Below are positions 8,321 through 17,237 of a stretch of 64,000 nt of DNA, piece by piece (position 1 is the stretch's first letter; each line of letters opens with the position of its first letter). This stretch comes from Shewanella violacea DSS12 (GTDB lineage Bacteria > Pseudomonadota > Gammaproteobacteria > Enterobacterales > Shewanellaceae): assembly GCF_000091325.1 (NCBI RefSeq), contig NC_014012.1, forward strand, positions 3,294,500-3,358,499. Direction: 5' to 3'. The notes beneath the pieces were generated by a model that had not been told where the DNA came from, did no database searches, and was given only the letters and a program-made list of their open reading frames with translations. A program made the position numbers and the translations under genes.

Positions 8321-9781
8321 ATGGCATTGAGCATGAATATTGAATTACCGATATTAATTACTTTCGTCGGCTACCTCGCCCTAATGATGGGCATAGGTTT
8401 ATGGGCCTATAAAGCGACAGATTCCGTCGACGATTACATATTGGGTGGCAGAGGCATGGGCCCTGCAGTGACGGCCTTGAGTGTTGGCGCATCTGATATG
8501 TCTGGCTGGCTACTACTGGGCTTGCCTGGTGCAGTTTACTTAGGTGGGTTAGGCGAAGCCTGGATTGGCATAGGTCTGGTCTTTGGTGCCTGGTTAAACT
8601 GGCTCTTCGTCGCCAAGCGTCTGCGTATATACACGGAATTTACCGATAACGCCCTAACCCTACCCGACTTCTTCGAGAAACGTTTCGAAGACAGTAAAGG
8701 CTTACTGAAACTGGTTTCAGCGGTCACAATTCTAATCTTCTTCACCTTCTATGCCTCATCAGGCATGGTAGGCGGTGCAATACTGTTTGAAAAAGTCTTC
8801 GGCCTCGATTACACCTTAGCGCTGATTATTGGCTCAACCATTATTGTTGCATACACCTTTGTCGGTGGCTTCTTTGCCGTCAGTTGGACCGATTTCTTTC
8901 AGGGCTGTCTGATGTTAATCGCCCTATTGATAGTGCCGGTAGCCATCTTCAGCCAGCCCGAAACCCAAACGAGTTTAGCCAATATTGACCCGGCTATGTT
9001 GTCTATGTTTCATGAAAACACCACTGCGATTGGCCTAGTATCATTACTGGCATGGGGCTTAGGCTATTTCGGCCAACCACATATTTTGTCACGTTTCATG
9101 GCCATAAAAAATGCCAATGATATTCCGCTATCACGTCGTATCGCCATGAGCTGGATGTTAATCGCACTAGCAGGTGCCTTGGCAACGGGCATTGCCGGCA
9201 GCTTGTACTTCGCCAACGATCCATTGGCCAATCCAGAAACTGTGTTTATCCACTTGGCACATGCAGCATTCAATCCATGGATCGGCGGTCTACTTATCGC
9301 CGCTATTTTATCGGCCATCATGAGCACCATAGATTCACAGCTGCTAGTCTGCTCTAGTGTTATCACAGAAGATTTCTATAAGAAGTGGTTACGCCCAGAA
9401 GCCAGCAGTAAAGAGCTAATGTTAGTGGGCCGTATCGGCGTACTGGCGATTGCCATTATCGCTGGTATCGTTGCACTCAACCCAGAAAGCAGCGTACTTG
9501 GCCTAGTCAGTTATGCATGGGCTGGTTTCGGCGCGGCATTTGGCCCTGTGGTATTACTCTCGCTTTTCTGGAGTGCTTACAGTCGAAATGGTGCGGTAGC
9601 CACTATCATAGTCGGTGCATTCACTGTGTGATTTGAAACAGCTTTCAGGTGGATCTTCGAGCTCTACGAATTCTTACCGGGCTTCATTTTCGCAACGCTC
9701 TCAGGCGTGATTGTGAGTAAAATATCTGCACCTTCTGATAAGGTTAAAGAACAATTTAGAGTATTTACTTCAAAATTGTAA
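8321..9781 (+). pseudogene. putP: Sodium/proline symporter gene, interrupted near the 3' end
   Basis: Sodium:solute symporter of the PutP type. An ATG at 8321 (or 8333, residue 5) opens 436 codons to a TGA at 9629-9631. YILGGRGMGPAVTALSVGAS, DMSGWLLLGLPGA and AWAGFGAAFGP are conserved family segments. The stop is premature: in the same frame after it the sequence continues WIFELYEFLPGFIFATLSGV to a TAA at 9779-9781, which is the family's normal C-terminus. Between codons for V (9626-9628) and I (9653-9655), the expected 27 bases are only 24, best explained by three separate one-base losses that together restore frame but create the TGA. The truncated product lacks about 50 residues including the last membrane helix. 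It is either a recent pseudogene or a local sequence error. Confidence 0.8.
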
Positions 9782-9815
9782 TACCTAAAAGTAAGATATT
9801 TTTCCCTGCTGAACT

Positions 9816-9844
9816 AAAATAGCGTACATGTGTACGCTATTTTT
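9816..9844 (+). terminator. Rho-independent terminator after putP
   Basis: The stem AAAATAGCGTACA (9816-9828) pairs with TGTACGCTATTTT (9831-9843) and runs into T's. It lies 34 bases beyond the restored putP stop, supporting the longer gene extent. Confidence 0.85.
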
Positions 9845-10010
9845 ATGATTTATTTTCGACTCCACGTTTACAAGCCCGCAACTTAAATTTAAAACACCTA
9901 CACGCCTTGATACGCCTAGGGATAAGCCCTTCAGCTCATGATTAAAATACACACACATCCTCAGTCATAAATCACCCCATCAAATTAACAAAATCACAAC
10001 AGCAAGTGAC

Positions 10011-10027
10011 CACTGGTCGGAGTTGCT
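10011..10027 (+). promoter_or_regulatory. FadR-like operator 1
   Basis: CACTGGTCGGAGTTGCT resembles the gammaproteobacterial FadR site (consensus about AACTGGTCNGACNNGTT), with the strong left half ACTGGTCGGA. It lies about 120 bases before fadL, a known FadR target in other gammaproteobacteria. The consensus is from memory, not computed. Confidence 0.5.
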
Positions 10028-10052
10028 GCCGGGTACGAGCATGCCTAAGATG

Positions 10053-10069
10053 CACTGGTCTAACAAGTG
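10053..10069 (+). promoter_or_regulatory. FadR-like operator 2
   Basis: CACTGGTCTAACAAGTG, the second FadR-like box. Its first eight bases match box 1 and it starts 42 bases later, four helical turns, so two repressors could sit on one face of the DNA. Confidence 0.5.
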
Positions 10070-10144
10070 AACCCCATCAAACGTAAAAAAGCAGATAAAA
10101 GCTGAGTTTGAAATATTGGGCCTAAAATTACAGAGATGATAATG

Positions 10145-11392
10145 ATGAAAAACTTCAACAAGACTTTTTTAGCTATCGCAGTTACGCTTGCAAGTTCACA
10201 AGCTATAGCCGCTGGTTTTCAATTAAACAGCCAATCTGCTACCGGTATTGGCCGTGCTTTCGCCGGTGATGCCGTCATCGCAGACAATGCTTCAGTACTA
10301 TCACGCAACCCTGCGGCCATGGCCCTGTTTGATAAGCAGCAACTCTCTATGGGTCTGACTTACGCCGATGTGCAAGTTCAGGTTAACGATGTAACTCATG
10401 GTTCTGGTGCCAACTATGGCTCAGTGGATGATGCAGCAGAAGCTAAGGTCATTCCTAACTTTTATTATGTCAATCCAGTAAACGACAAGTTTGCTTACGG
10501 TGTAGCTATGTTCAGTAACTTCGGTACAGGTACCGATACTACAGAACTTTCTAACAACATCATTGGCGGCAGGTTACCAGCTCCTATCGATCTACTTGGG
10601 AAAACTGAAGTAACCACAATCAACTTCAACCTAAGTGCTTCATACCGTTTCAACGAGCATTTCAGTGTCGGTGCCGGTGTTGATATGATCTATGGTCAAG
10701 GTACCTTGACTCGTGGCGGTGCAGTACCAAGTCCAATTACTGGAGCTCCGATAGATGTGGATCTTGTCGATGTTGATGCCGATGGCATAGCATTTGGCGG
10801 AATCGTCGGTGCAGTATACGAGATTAATGCCGATAACCGCTTCGGAATAAGCTATCGTTTAAGTCCTGAATTTAAAGCATCCGGTGATGTCACCATGGCT
10901 GGAGTTGACTTTGATGAGATCATTATCCCATTACCAGACATCTTCCAGGTCGCCGGTTTTCATCAGTTAACTGACAAGTTCGCCATTCACTACACGGCTC
11001 AGTTAACAACATGGGCTGATTTCGATGAAATTACAGTTTCAGATCCTGTGGATGCACAACTTAAACATTATGCATGGGATGACTCTTGGTTGTTCAGCAT
11101 AGGTGGTACTTACACGCTCAATAATAGCTGGACACTTCGTGCCGGTTACATGCATGACCAAGGTGTCGTGGGCGAGATAAGCTCTATCTCAATCCCTGAT
11201 TCAGACCGTAATTGGTACACAGCAGGTGTAACTTATAACCTGTCTCAAAACACTAGCTTGGACTTCGGCTTAGGCTTCGTCCGTGGTGAAGATGTATCTC
11301 TGATTGAATCCAGTGGGCTTGTGGGTGATATCCATGCAACGACTCGCTCAGATGCGACTTACTACTCTATGCAGTACAACTACCAGTTCTAA
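10145..11392 (+). CDS. fadL: FadL-family long-chain fatty acid outer-membrane channel
   Basis: Beta-barrel outer-membrane protein that admits long-chain fatty acids and other hydrophobic compounds. A signal peptide ends ...SQAIA before AGFQLNSQSATGIGRAFAGD, the conserved FadL N-terminal hatch region, and the protein ends in an aromatic residue (MQYNYQF) as barrel proteins do. About 415 residues, normal for the family. Three in-frame ATGs lie close together (10136, 10142, 10145). 10145 gives the usual short MKNFNK n-region and leaves the GAG at 10133-10135 at a workable distance, but 10136 cannot be excluded. Two FadR-like boxes upstream fit repression in the absence of fatty acids, and a strong terminator follows. 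Confidence 0.9.
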   Translation: MKNFNKTFLAIAVTLASSQAIAAGFQLNSQSATGIGRAFAGDAVIADNASVLSRNPAAMALFDKQQLSMGLTYADVQVQVNDVTHGSGANYGSVDDAAEAKVIPNFYYVNPVNDKFAYGVAMFSNFGTGTDTTELSNNIIGGRLPAPIDLLGKTEVTTINFNLSASYRFNEHFSVGAGVDMIYGQGTLTRGGAVPSPITGAPIDVDLVDVDADGIAFGGIVGAVYEINADNRFGISYRLSPEFKASGDVTMAGVDFDEIIIPLPDIFQVAGFHQLTDKFAIHYTAQLTTWADFDEITVSDPVDAQLKHYAWDDSWLFSIGGTYTLNNSWTLRAGYMHDQGVVGEISSISIPDSDRNWYTAGVTYNLSQNTSLDFGLGFVRGEDVSLIESSGLVGDIHATTRSDATYYSMQYNYQF

Positions 11393-11417
11393 ATTTATTT
11401 AGTCCTTGATAGTCATG

Positions 11418-11443
11418 AAAAGCCGCACTGAGTGCGGCTTTTT
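11418..11443 (+). terminator. Rho-independent terminator after fadL
   Basis: AAAAGCCGCAC (11418-11428), loop TGA, then GTGCGGCTTTTT. It has a strong stem and T-run 26 bases past the stop. Confidence 0.9.
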
Positions 11444-11556
11444 CATGCCTGGAGCAAAATCTACAGCCATTACTCTTTTTTAGAAGTTGTAGCTAGATCG
11501 AAACAGTAAAAAAAACTATATTATCCCTTCAGTTTTCAGCTCAAGGAATTGGATTA

Positions 11557-12273
11557 ATGAATAAGAACAACGCAATCAGTGCACTCATCTTAGGCTCACT
11601 ACTCTGTCTTGGTTTGGCGCTTCTGGGCTATGGCATTGGACATAGCCTAATTGAGATGAAATCTATGGAGAGAACGGTTACCGTCAAGGGACTCGCCGAA
11701 CAGGAAGTAAAAGCCAATATTGCTATTTGGCCGATCCGCTTTATCCAGGTCGATAATGATCTCACGGCCTTATATCAGACGGTACAAAACCAGACAGACA
11801 AGGTGATCTCCTTCCTGCTTAAACAAGGTTTTACTGTCGATGAGATATCAAGCTCTCTCCCCTCTATCGAAGACAGACAAGCACAGGGATATGTCGATCC
11901 CAATGTGAAATATCGCTACGCAGCCAAAGTGACCATCTCTATTTATACCAAGAGAGTCGAACTGCTATTAAACAGCCGACAACATATGCTCGAACTGGCT
12001 AAAGAAGGCATTGCCATCGCCAGTGAAGATTACAACAACAGGACCGAGTTCCTGTTCACTGAGCTAAATTCAGTCAAGCCAGCTATGGTGCAAGCTGCTA
12101 CGACCAATGCCAGACAAATAGCCAATAAGTTTGCCCAAGACTCAGATTCGGTATTGGGCAAGATAAAAAGTGCCTCTCAAGGTCAATTCAGCATATCCGA
12201 TAGGGACAGTAATACCCCTTATATCAAGCGTGTGAGAGTCGTCTCTACCTTAACTTATTATCTCAAGGATTAA
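11557..12273 (+). CDS. SIMPL (DUF541) domain periplasmic protein
   Basis: SIMPL-domain protein of 238 residues. An uncleaved-looking N-terminal membrane segment (ISALILGSLLCLGLALLGYG) is followed by the family opening ERTVTVKGLAEQEVKANIAI and the conserved C-terminal half with YIKRVRVVSTLTYYL. The domain binds neither a known cofactor nor a known partner; members are exported and some have been linked to envelope or oxidative stress. AAGGA at 11541-11545 precedes the ATG. Flanked by terminators on both sides, so it appears to be a single-gene unit. Confidence 0.85.
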   Translation: MNKNNAISALILGSLLCLGLALLGYGIGHSLIEMKSMERTVTVKGLAEQEVKANIAIWPIRFIQVDNDLTALYQTVQNQTDKVISFLLKQGFTVDEISSSLPSIEDRQAQGYVDPNVKYRYAAKVTISIYTKRVELLLNSRQHMLELAKEGIAIASEDYNNRTEFLFTELNSVKPAMVQAATTNARQIANKFAQDSDSVLGKIKSASQGQFSISDRDSNTPYIKRVRVVSTLTYYLKD

Positions 12274-12286
12274 CTTGATTGGACAA

Positions 12287-12320
12287 GGCTTCATGGGGTA
12301 GATATTTACCCCATGAAGCC
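12287..12320 (+). terminator. Perfect 14-bp hairpin after the SIMPL gene
   Basis: GGCTTCATGGGGTA (12287-12300), loop GATATT, then its exact complement (12307-12320). A very stable stem 13 bases past the stop but without a T-run. Terminator or mRNA-end structure. Confidence 0.6.
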
Positions 12321-12441
12321 CGAACGCTATACTCATAATTGAGACTCGTCCTTGTGCTGCTTAATGCATATTCGAGTGCGCTATGCCGAAAATCCTAGCA
12401 GAGAAATAACCCTATTCATTCATAAATATAAGGAAAACAAA

Positions 12442-12849
12442 GTGAAGAATCTGACAAGTGCCGCCTACAGAAGTATGCAAAACCACAGCTTTATGGTCAT
12501 GTTTGCGTTATTTAGCCTCTTGATGAGCCAATTAGCTTTCGCGGCAGATAAAGACCCTGAAGTCGCATGGGATAAGATCAATGCGGGTGCCACTGTGATC
12601 GATGTTAGAACGGCAGAGGAGTTCGCAGCGGGACACCTAGATAACGCGATCAACATCCCTTTCGAAGAGATAGCGGTGGCAATTAACACCTTAGATATCG
12701 CCAAAGACACACAAATTGTACTCTATTGCCGCAGTGGCCGACGCAGCGGTATCGCTTTCGATACCTTAGTCTCAGAAGGTTACACTCAGAGTTACAATGG
12801 CGGTGGCTTTGAAACCTTGAGCCTGTTTAAACAAGATAATAAACAATAA
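12442..12849 (+). CDS. Exported single-domain rhodanese
   Basis: Rhodanese of 135 residues with a signal peptide (MVMFALFSLLMSQLAFAADK), so it acts in the periplasm. The catalytic cysteine loop is CRSGRRSG in VLYCRSGRRSGIAF, and VIDVRTAEEFAAGHLDNAIN is the family's CH2A/B region. The start is placed at GTG 12442 because AGGA (12431-12434) sits seven bases upstream; a TTG at 12352 would add 30 residues of non-secretory sequence. Single-domain exported rhodaneses are sulfur carriers or sulfurtransferases, often PspE- or GlpE-like. The substrate is not predictable here. Confidence 0.85.
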   Translation: MKNLTSAAYRSMQNHSFMVMFALFSLLMSQLAFAADKDPEVAWDKINAGATVIDVRTAEEFAAGHLDNAINIPFEEIAVAINTLDIAKDTQIVLYCRSGRRSGIAFDTLVSEGYTQSYNGGGFETLSLFKQDNKQ

Positions 12850-12871
12850 TTAAGCGCCAGCTCATCATTTT

Positions 12872-12915
12872 ATGTCGATAACTCAATCTACCCTAGGAGT
12901 TATCGACATTTTCTT
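12872..12915 (+). terminator. Terminator-like inverted repeat after the rhodanese gene
   Basis: ATGTCGATAACTC (12872-12884) pairs with GAGTTATCGACAT (12897-12909) over a 12-base loop, followed by TTTTCTT. Confidence 0.75.
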
Positions 12916-13445
12916 AAACGCCTAGCCTAAAGCACTGACTCCCCCAGACACACTCTTTTAAGACTCTAGTAGCTCTCCCAAACTCCCCTTCTCGATTATT
13001 TATTCATGCCACTCCTTTGCTCATACAAGACAGATTTAGACTTTTTATCATCTAGATCCTGCTGAAATTAGGCTTAATACTTTCCTTAACTCTATGACAA
13101 ACCTTAATTAATGGCAGAAATCGCCCCAAGCCTTATTACTTTTAGGAATATATTATAACCAACAGGTGTTAATACTATTAACCTACATTTTCAATATCTT
13201 ACAATAAGAAAGTGCTATAGAAATCACAGCGAGGGTTTATTTTCATATTTCATACCTAATAGATAAACCTCATCATTAACAGCATAAAAATTCACAACAC
13301 CCACGTAATTACGAAATTAAACCCACTTAAATCGGGTAATTATTCAAACGTGTTTTATATTCCCTCCTATAAATTTCAAACCACCCTAGATTTACATTGA
13401 TTTTACAATTTGGATACAAATAGTTACATTCACTGCGGATCGACC

Positions 13446-13473
13446 GGTTTTTTTTAGTTTCGACTAAAAAACC
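13446..13473 (+). promoter_or_regulatory. T/A hairpin in the protease leader
   Basis: GG, eight T's and AGT, then TTCG, then ACT, six A's and CC. This folds into a hairpin with a TTCG loop about 45 bases before the protease ATG. It could be a leader structure or the end of an upstream transcript. Confidence 0.35.
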
Positions 13474-13516
13474 ATCTAATAATAATGATTAATTCTAAGT
13501 AACATGGAAGACAATT

Positions 13517-15925
13517 ATGACAATAAGTAACAAGCATTCTATTGCACTCAGCTTATCTGCCTTGGCAATCGCCATCTCAGCTAATGTACAGGCAGCACCG
13601 ACCTTTACCCCGGGGCTTCAATCGAGTGAAACAGGTTTTGAACAAGCATCCCCACTACCAAAGCGCTATATTGTAAAATTTAAAAATGCTCAAGCCGCGG
13701 CTAATTTCCAATCAGCTGCTAATGGAATGAGTACGATGAACTATGTACCAAGAACTAACGAAGTATTTTCTCATCACAGAGCACTCAACAGTGTGTCGGC
13801 GAAAGAGATGAAGCGCATTGGCCGCAGTAACAGCTATACAACCAAACTCGCCTCTAAAAGTATTCGCTCCCTTCGCCTTCGTTCAGATGTTGACTATGTT
13901 GAAGAAGATATGCCCAGACACCTACTGAGTGAAACCACTCCATGGGGTCAAACCTATGTGGGTGCCACCCGCTTGAGTGACTCCATGGCGGGTAATCGCA
14001 CCATATGTATTATCGATTCCGGTTACGATCGTGATCATGGTGACTTAAGTGGCAATAATGTCACAGGCACCAATAATTCAGGTACGGGTAACTGGTTCGA
14101 GCCTGGCAAGAATAATGCTCATGGTACTCATGTTGCTGGCACGATAGCCGCCATAGCGAACAACTCAGGTGTTGTCGGCGTGATGCCAAACCAGACAGCT
14201 AACATTCATGTTATCAAGGTATTTAACCAAGCTGGGTGGGGATATTCTTCTTCTTTAGTCTCGGCCATAGATACTTGTGTCAGTAATGGCGCAAATCTAG
14301 TCACTATGTCTCTGGGTGGTAGCAATTCCAGTATCACAGAAAAGAACGCCATGACGGCCCACGCAAATAATGGCATCTTGTTGATTGCCGCGGCGGGTAA
14401 CGCCGGTGACAGTACTCACAGCTACCCGGCATCTTACGATGCGGTAATGTCTGTCGCTGCCGTTGATAACAACAAAGATCATGCGGCATTTTCCCAGTAC
14501 ACAGATCAAGTTGAGATCTCAGGTCCAGGTGAAGCTATTCTATCAACTGTTACCTTAGGTGAAGGACGTTTAGCCGACATCACAATTAATGGCCAGTCCT
14601 ACTTCGATAATGGCATAGTCCCACACAAGCGTTATGTAAAATCCGGTGCCAGCCATCTTGATTCCCCTATTAACGGCAGTGTAACCGGTGAACTCGCTGA
14701 GTGTTCGGTCTCTGGCAATAGCTTTACTTGTGGCGATATGAAGGCCAAGGTTTGTTTGATTGAACGTGTCGGTAATCAGGGCGCTAGTTACCCTGAAATC
14801 GATGCGATTAGAGCCTGTAACTCGGCAGGAGCAAGTGCGGTTATTGTCTATGGTAATAACCAGCTTCCTGGGCTACAAAACCCTTTCATCATAGATAGCA
14901 ACAATGAAGCGCCACTGGTTTCTGTTTCTGTCGATCGCGCAACCGGTCAGGCACTTAAGGCACGAGTAGGATCGACTGTTACAGTGGCCAATACCGCCAA
15001 TGAAGATTACGCGTATTACAACGGTACTTCCATGGCGACCCCACATGTATCGGGCGTGGCAACACTAGTATGGAGTTACCATACTCAGTGTAGCGCCGCT
15101 CAGATCCGTAATGCATTGAAAGTCACCGCTGAAGATCTCGATATTGCCGGCCGTGATGATAAGACAGGTTATGGTCTTATCGATGCGGTGGCAGCGAACA
15201 CTTACCTGGATGCATCTTGTGACGGTCCTACCGATCCGGGAACGGGTCCTGGAGAGTTTGTACTCGAAAATGGTGTGGCTAAAACAAACTTAGCCGGCGC
15301 TAACAATGATGAGCTGCATTTCTCAGTCGATGTCCCGGCTAATGCCACAAATTTGAGCTTTACCATGAGTGGCGGTGATGGTGATGCGGATCTGTATGTA
15401 CAATACGCTGCGGCGCCAACGGCTAGCAGCTATGATTGTCGCCCCTGGAAAGGCGGCAACAGTGAATCTTGTCCTATCACAGATGCACAAGCAGGTACTT
15501 ATTACGTTATGGTTCAGGGTTACTCTGCCTTCAGCGGAGTTAGCTTAGTGGCTAATTTCACTGAATCAACCACAGGTGGTCCAGCAAGTTACAGCAATAC
15601 TAACGGCTACTCGATTCCGGATAACAGCTCTGTGGGTGTCACTAGCCCAATATCCGCTACTCGAACCGGTGATTCAGGCACTGTGGCGGTCAAGGTTAAC
15701 ATCAGCCACACTTACATTGGTGACTTACGAATAGAGCTACATAGCCCAACGGGCCAATTGACTGTCTTGCACGATAATACCGGCGGCAGCTCAAACGATG
15801 TGGTTCAAACTTACAATGTCGATATGACGGGGGTTGAATCTGCCGGTGAATGGACATTAAAGGCCATAGACAATGCTCGCCGCGATACTGGTAGCATCAA
15901 TAATTGGCAGCTTAGTTTCCAGTAA
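13517..15925 (+). CDS. Secreted S8 subtilisin-family serine protease with PA, PPC and P domains
   Basis: Extracellular protease of 802 residues. Order: signal peptide (1-26, ending ANVQA); I9-type propeptide (KRYIVKFKNAQAA..., about 49-130); S8 catalytic domain with Asp167 (IIDSGYD), His202 (NNAHGTHVAG), oxyanion Asn295 (AAAGNAGD) and Ser505 (NGTSMATPHVSG); a protease-associated insertion at about 355-485 between Asn and Ser; a bacterial pre-peptidase C-terminal domain (about 575-690, GGDGDADLYVQ); and a proprotein convertase P domain (about 695-802, HTYIGDLRIELHSP, ending WQLSFQ). Cysteine pairs in the PA and PPC parts suit an extracellular enzyme. Likely exported by Sec and type II secretion for protein scavenging. 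ATG with GGAAGA upstream. Confidence 0.92.
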   Translation: MTISNKHSIALSLSALAIAISANVQAAPTFTPGLQSSETGFEQASPLPKRYIVKFKNAQAAANFQSAANGMSTMNYVPRTNEVFSHHRALNSVSAKEMKRIGRSNSYTTKLASKSIRSLRLRSDVDYVEEDMPRHLLSETTPWGQTYVGATRLSDSMAGNRTICIIDSGYDRDHGDLSGNNVTGTNNSGTGNWFEPGKNNAHGTHVAGTIAAIANNSGVVGVMPNQTANIHVIKVFNQAGWGYSSSLVSAIDTCVSNGANLVTMSLGGSNSSITEKNAMTAHANNGILLIAAAGNAGDSTHSYPASYDAVMSVAAVDNNKDHAAFSQYTDQVEISGPGEAILSTVTLGEGRLADITINGQSYFDNGIVPHKRYVKSGASHLDSPINGSVTGELAECSVSGNSFTCGDMKAKVCLIERVGNQGASYPEIDAIRACNSAGASAVIVYGNNQLPGLQNPFIIDSNNEAPLVSVSVDRATGQALKARVGSTVTVANTANEDYAYYNGTSMATPHVSGVATLVWSYHTQCSAAQIRNALKVTAEDLDIAGRDDKTGYGLIDAVAANTYLDASCDGPTDPGTGPGEFVLENGVAKTNLAGANNDELHFSVDVPANATNLSFTMSGGDGDADLYVQYAAAPTASSYDCRPWKGGNSESCPITDAQAGTYYVMVQGYSAFSGVSLVANFTESTTGGPASYSNTNGYSIPDNSSVGVTSPISATRTGDSGTVAVKVNISHTYIGDLRIELHSPTGQLTVLHDNTGGSSNDVVQTYNVDMTGVESAGEWTLKAIDNARRDTGSINNWQLSFQ

Positions 15926-15951
15926 ACCTAGTACCGATTTAGCCATATTTT

Positions 15952-15973
15952 GAGGGCCCTGTGCCCTCTTTTC
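15952..15973 (+). terminator. Rho-independent terminator after the S8 protease
   Basis: GAGGGC (15952-15957), loop CCTGT, GCCCTC (15963-15968), then TTTTC. Confidence 0.8.
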
Positions 15974-16053
15974 TTGCCAAGATAAAACCTCCCCGTTCAA
16001 TCTTGCTGGTTAACTGATATAATTAACTCAATATCAATTAATCTTATGAACTC

Positions 16054-16401
16054 ATGACCCAAGTAAACAATCCACTACATGGTATCAAGCTAGCAGACCT
16101 ACTCACCGACTTAGTCGAACATTATGGCTGGGAAGAGCTAGGCACTCGCATCGATGTTCGTTGCTTTAATCATGATCCAAGTATTAAATCCAGTTTGCGC
16201 TTCCTACGTAAGACCCTTTGGGCGAGAGAGAAGGTTGAATACCTTTATTTAAAGATGAATAAATTACCTCTACCGGCAACAAAGCCAAGAGATGATCACT
16301 ACCAAGCCAGTGATAAGAGTCTACGTGCGGCAAGTAACAGAGCAAGTTCTGAAACAGACAATGATGGCGATCAGATGAATACCAATATTTGGGGAAGCTA
16401 G
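16054..16401 (+). CDS. VF530 / DUF2132 family protein
   Basis: Small protein of 115 residues. Residues 5-68 ([20 protein letters not shown], then [19 protein letters not shown] and [14 protein letters not shown]) match the VF530/DUF2132 family, named after a Vibrio fischeri structure proposed to bind DNA. The C-terminal 45 residues are polar and low in complexity, longer than the family minimum. No operon partner; a strong terminator follows. Function is unknown beyond the family assignment. Confidence 0.85.
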   Translation: MTQVNNPLHGIKLADLLTDLVEHYGWEELGTRIDVRCFNHDPSIKSSLRFLRKTLWAREKVEYLYLKMNKLPLPATKPRDDHYQASDKSLRAASNRASSETDNDGDQMNTNIWGS

Positions 16402-16448
16402 CAGCTTAGACAAAGCCTAGCTACCGGGATATGACATTGCACATCAAG

Positions 16449-16484
16449 AAGCCGGATAGACCTTAACGTCTGTCCGGCTTTATT
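16449..16484 (+). terminator. Rho-independent terminator (VF530 gene)
   Basis: AAGCCGGATAGAC (16449-16461) pairs with GTCTGTCCGGCTT (16468-16480), loop CTTAAC, then TATT. It also lies just past the end of the opposing gene and could serve both. Confidence 0.85.
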
Positions 16485-16498
16485 ATATCAAGAGTTAA

Positions 16499-17014
16499 TT
16501 AGCCTTTAAGCGGATACTCGCTGCCATCTTTGGCCGTAAATACTTGTGAGGTTTGTGAGCTTTCAATGATTCGCTTCTCTTCAACATTAAGCAAGCTAAT
16601 CCAGTATTCATGACCTTCTAGCCTGACATCATCTATGTGAGCCTGGTCTTTATTACCCGTTTTTCCACCGCGATCGAAACTCAATTCCACATGGGTACCA
16701 TTGTTATTAAGCAAGATAGCTTCAGGTTCACTCTTATGACCATTTAACGCCACAAATTGCCCTGAATCCTTTAGACCCGTATGGCTTCCGTCGGAAAAAA
16801 ACATCAAGAGTTGCTGGTAGTAAACCACGTAACTGCACACCTCTTTATGGGAACCTTTAGCTAATGGAAATGTGTTATCAAGAAACTGTTTAGCATTGGC
16901 CATAGTGTCAATATCTGTAACGGCTTCTGATGTTTTTACATTAACAATTCCGGCATTGATAAGGTTTGTAAAGTTCTGCTCGCCGCACTCATTACTGATA
17001 GTAGATATTTCCAT
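16499..17014 (-). CDS. Stand-alone malate synthase G alpha/beta insertion domain protein
   Basis: Protein of 171 residues. Residues about 42-135 follow malate synthase G (GlcB) from FLDNTFPLAKGSHKEV through QFVALNG, AILLNNNGTHVELSFD and AHIDDVRLEG; the E. coli enzyme reads FLDESLPLENGSYQDV, ILLKNNGLHIELQID and AHINDVIVEA. The last 20 residues, VFTAKDGSEYPLKG, match the later segment YTAADGSEISLHG. The barrel strand lying between these segments in the enzyme is missing, so this is the two-part alpha/beta insertion domain alone, with no catalytic barrel, clasp or C-terminal plug. It cannot be a malate synthase. AAGG and AGAGGA lie before the ATG. Divergent to a RamB/DUF3612-type regulator. Function unknown; a sensory or regulatory role is only a hypothesis. 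Confidence 0.8.
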   Translation of the reverse strand: MEISTISNECGEQNFTNLINAGIVNVKTSEAVTDIDTMANAKQFLDNTFPLAKGSHKEVCSYVVYYQQLLMFFSDGSHTGLKDSGQFVALNGHKSEPEAILLNNNGTHVELSFDRGGKTGNKDQAHIDDVRLEGHEYWISLLNVEEKRIIESSQTSQVFTAKDGSEYPLKG

Positions 17015-17191
17015 AGCCTTATCCTCTCAAATCACTCTCGGGTTATTTTCCATTATTAACAAACGACTAGAAATTTCCTGTCGAATCATCACGCATTTTT
17101 TATTTATATCTCACGTGAGTCATTTAATTCATTCTTTCTCGATTGCTTGATTTGTAGTCTAGCGAAAAATTTACTACAATTTCACAATAAA

Positions 17192-17214
17192 AATTTTACA
17201 GTGTGAATTTTACA
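17192..17214 (+). promoter_or_regulatory. Direct repeat AATTTTACA upstream of the DUF3612 regulator
   Basis: AATTTTACA occurs at 17192-17200 and 17206-17214, 14 bases apart, with a weaker relative near 17168. It sits between the divergent regulator and the malate synthase-domain gene and is a candidate self-operator. Confidence 0.35.
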
Positions 17215-17237
17215 AAATGAGAACAACAAAAAGCTTA

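Larger units (their letters stand above)
9782..10144 (+). other. Intergenic region putP-fadL
   Basis: No gene. It holds the putP terminator, then AT-rich sequence, two FadR-like boxes (listed separately) and the leader of the FadL-type gene. Confidence 0.7.
12850..13516 (+). other. Long AT-rich intergenic region before the S8 protease
   Basis: No gene-like frame is seen. It contains a terminator-like repeat just after the rhodanese gene (listed), a T/A-rich hairpin near the protease start (listed), and otherwise AT-rich sequence that probably holds the protease promoter and its control sites. Confidence 0.6.

Noticed and set aside
16499..17014. Truncated malate synthase pseudogene
   Set aside because: The frame is intact with a ribosome site, both insertion-domain segments are joined neatly, and no other part of the enzyme lies around it.
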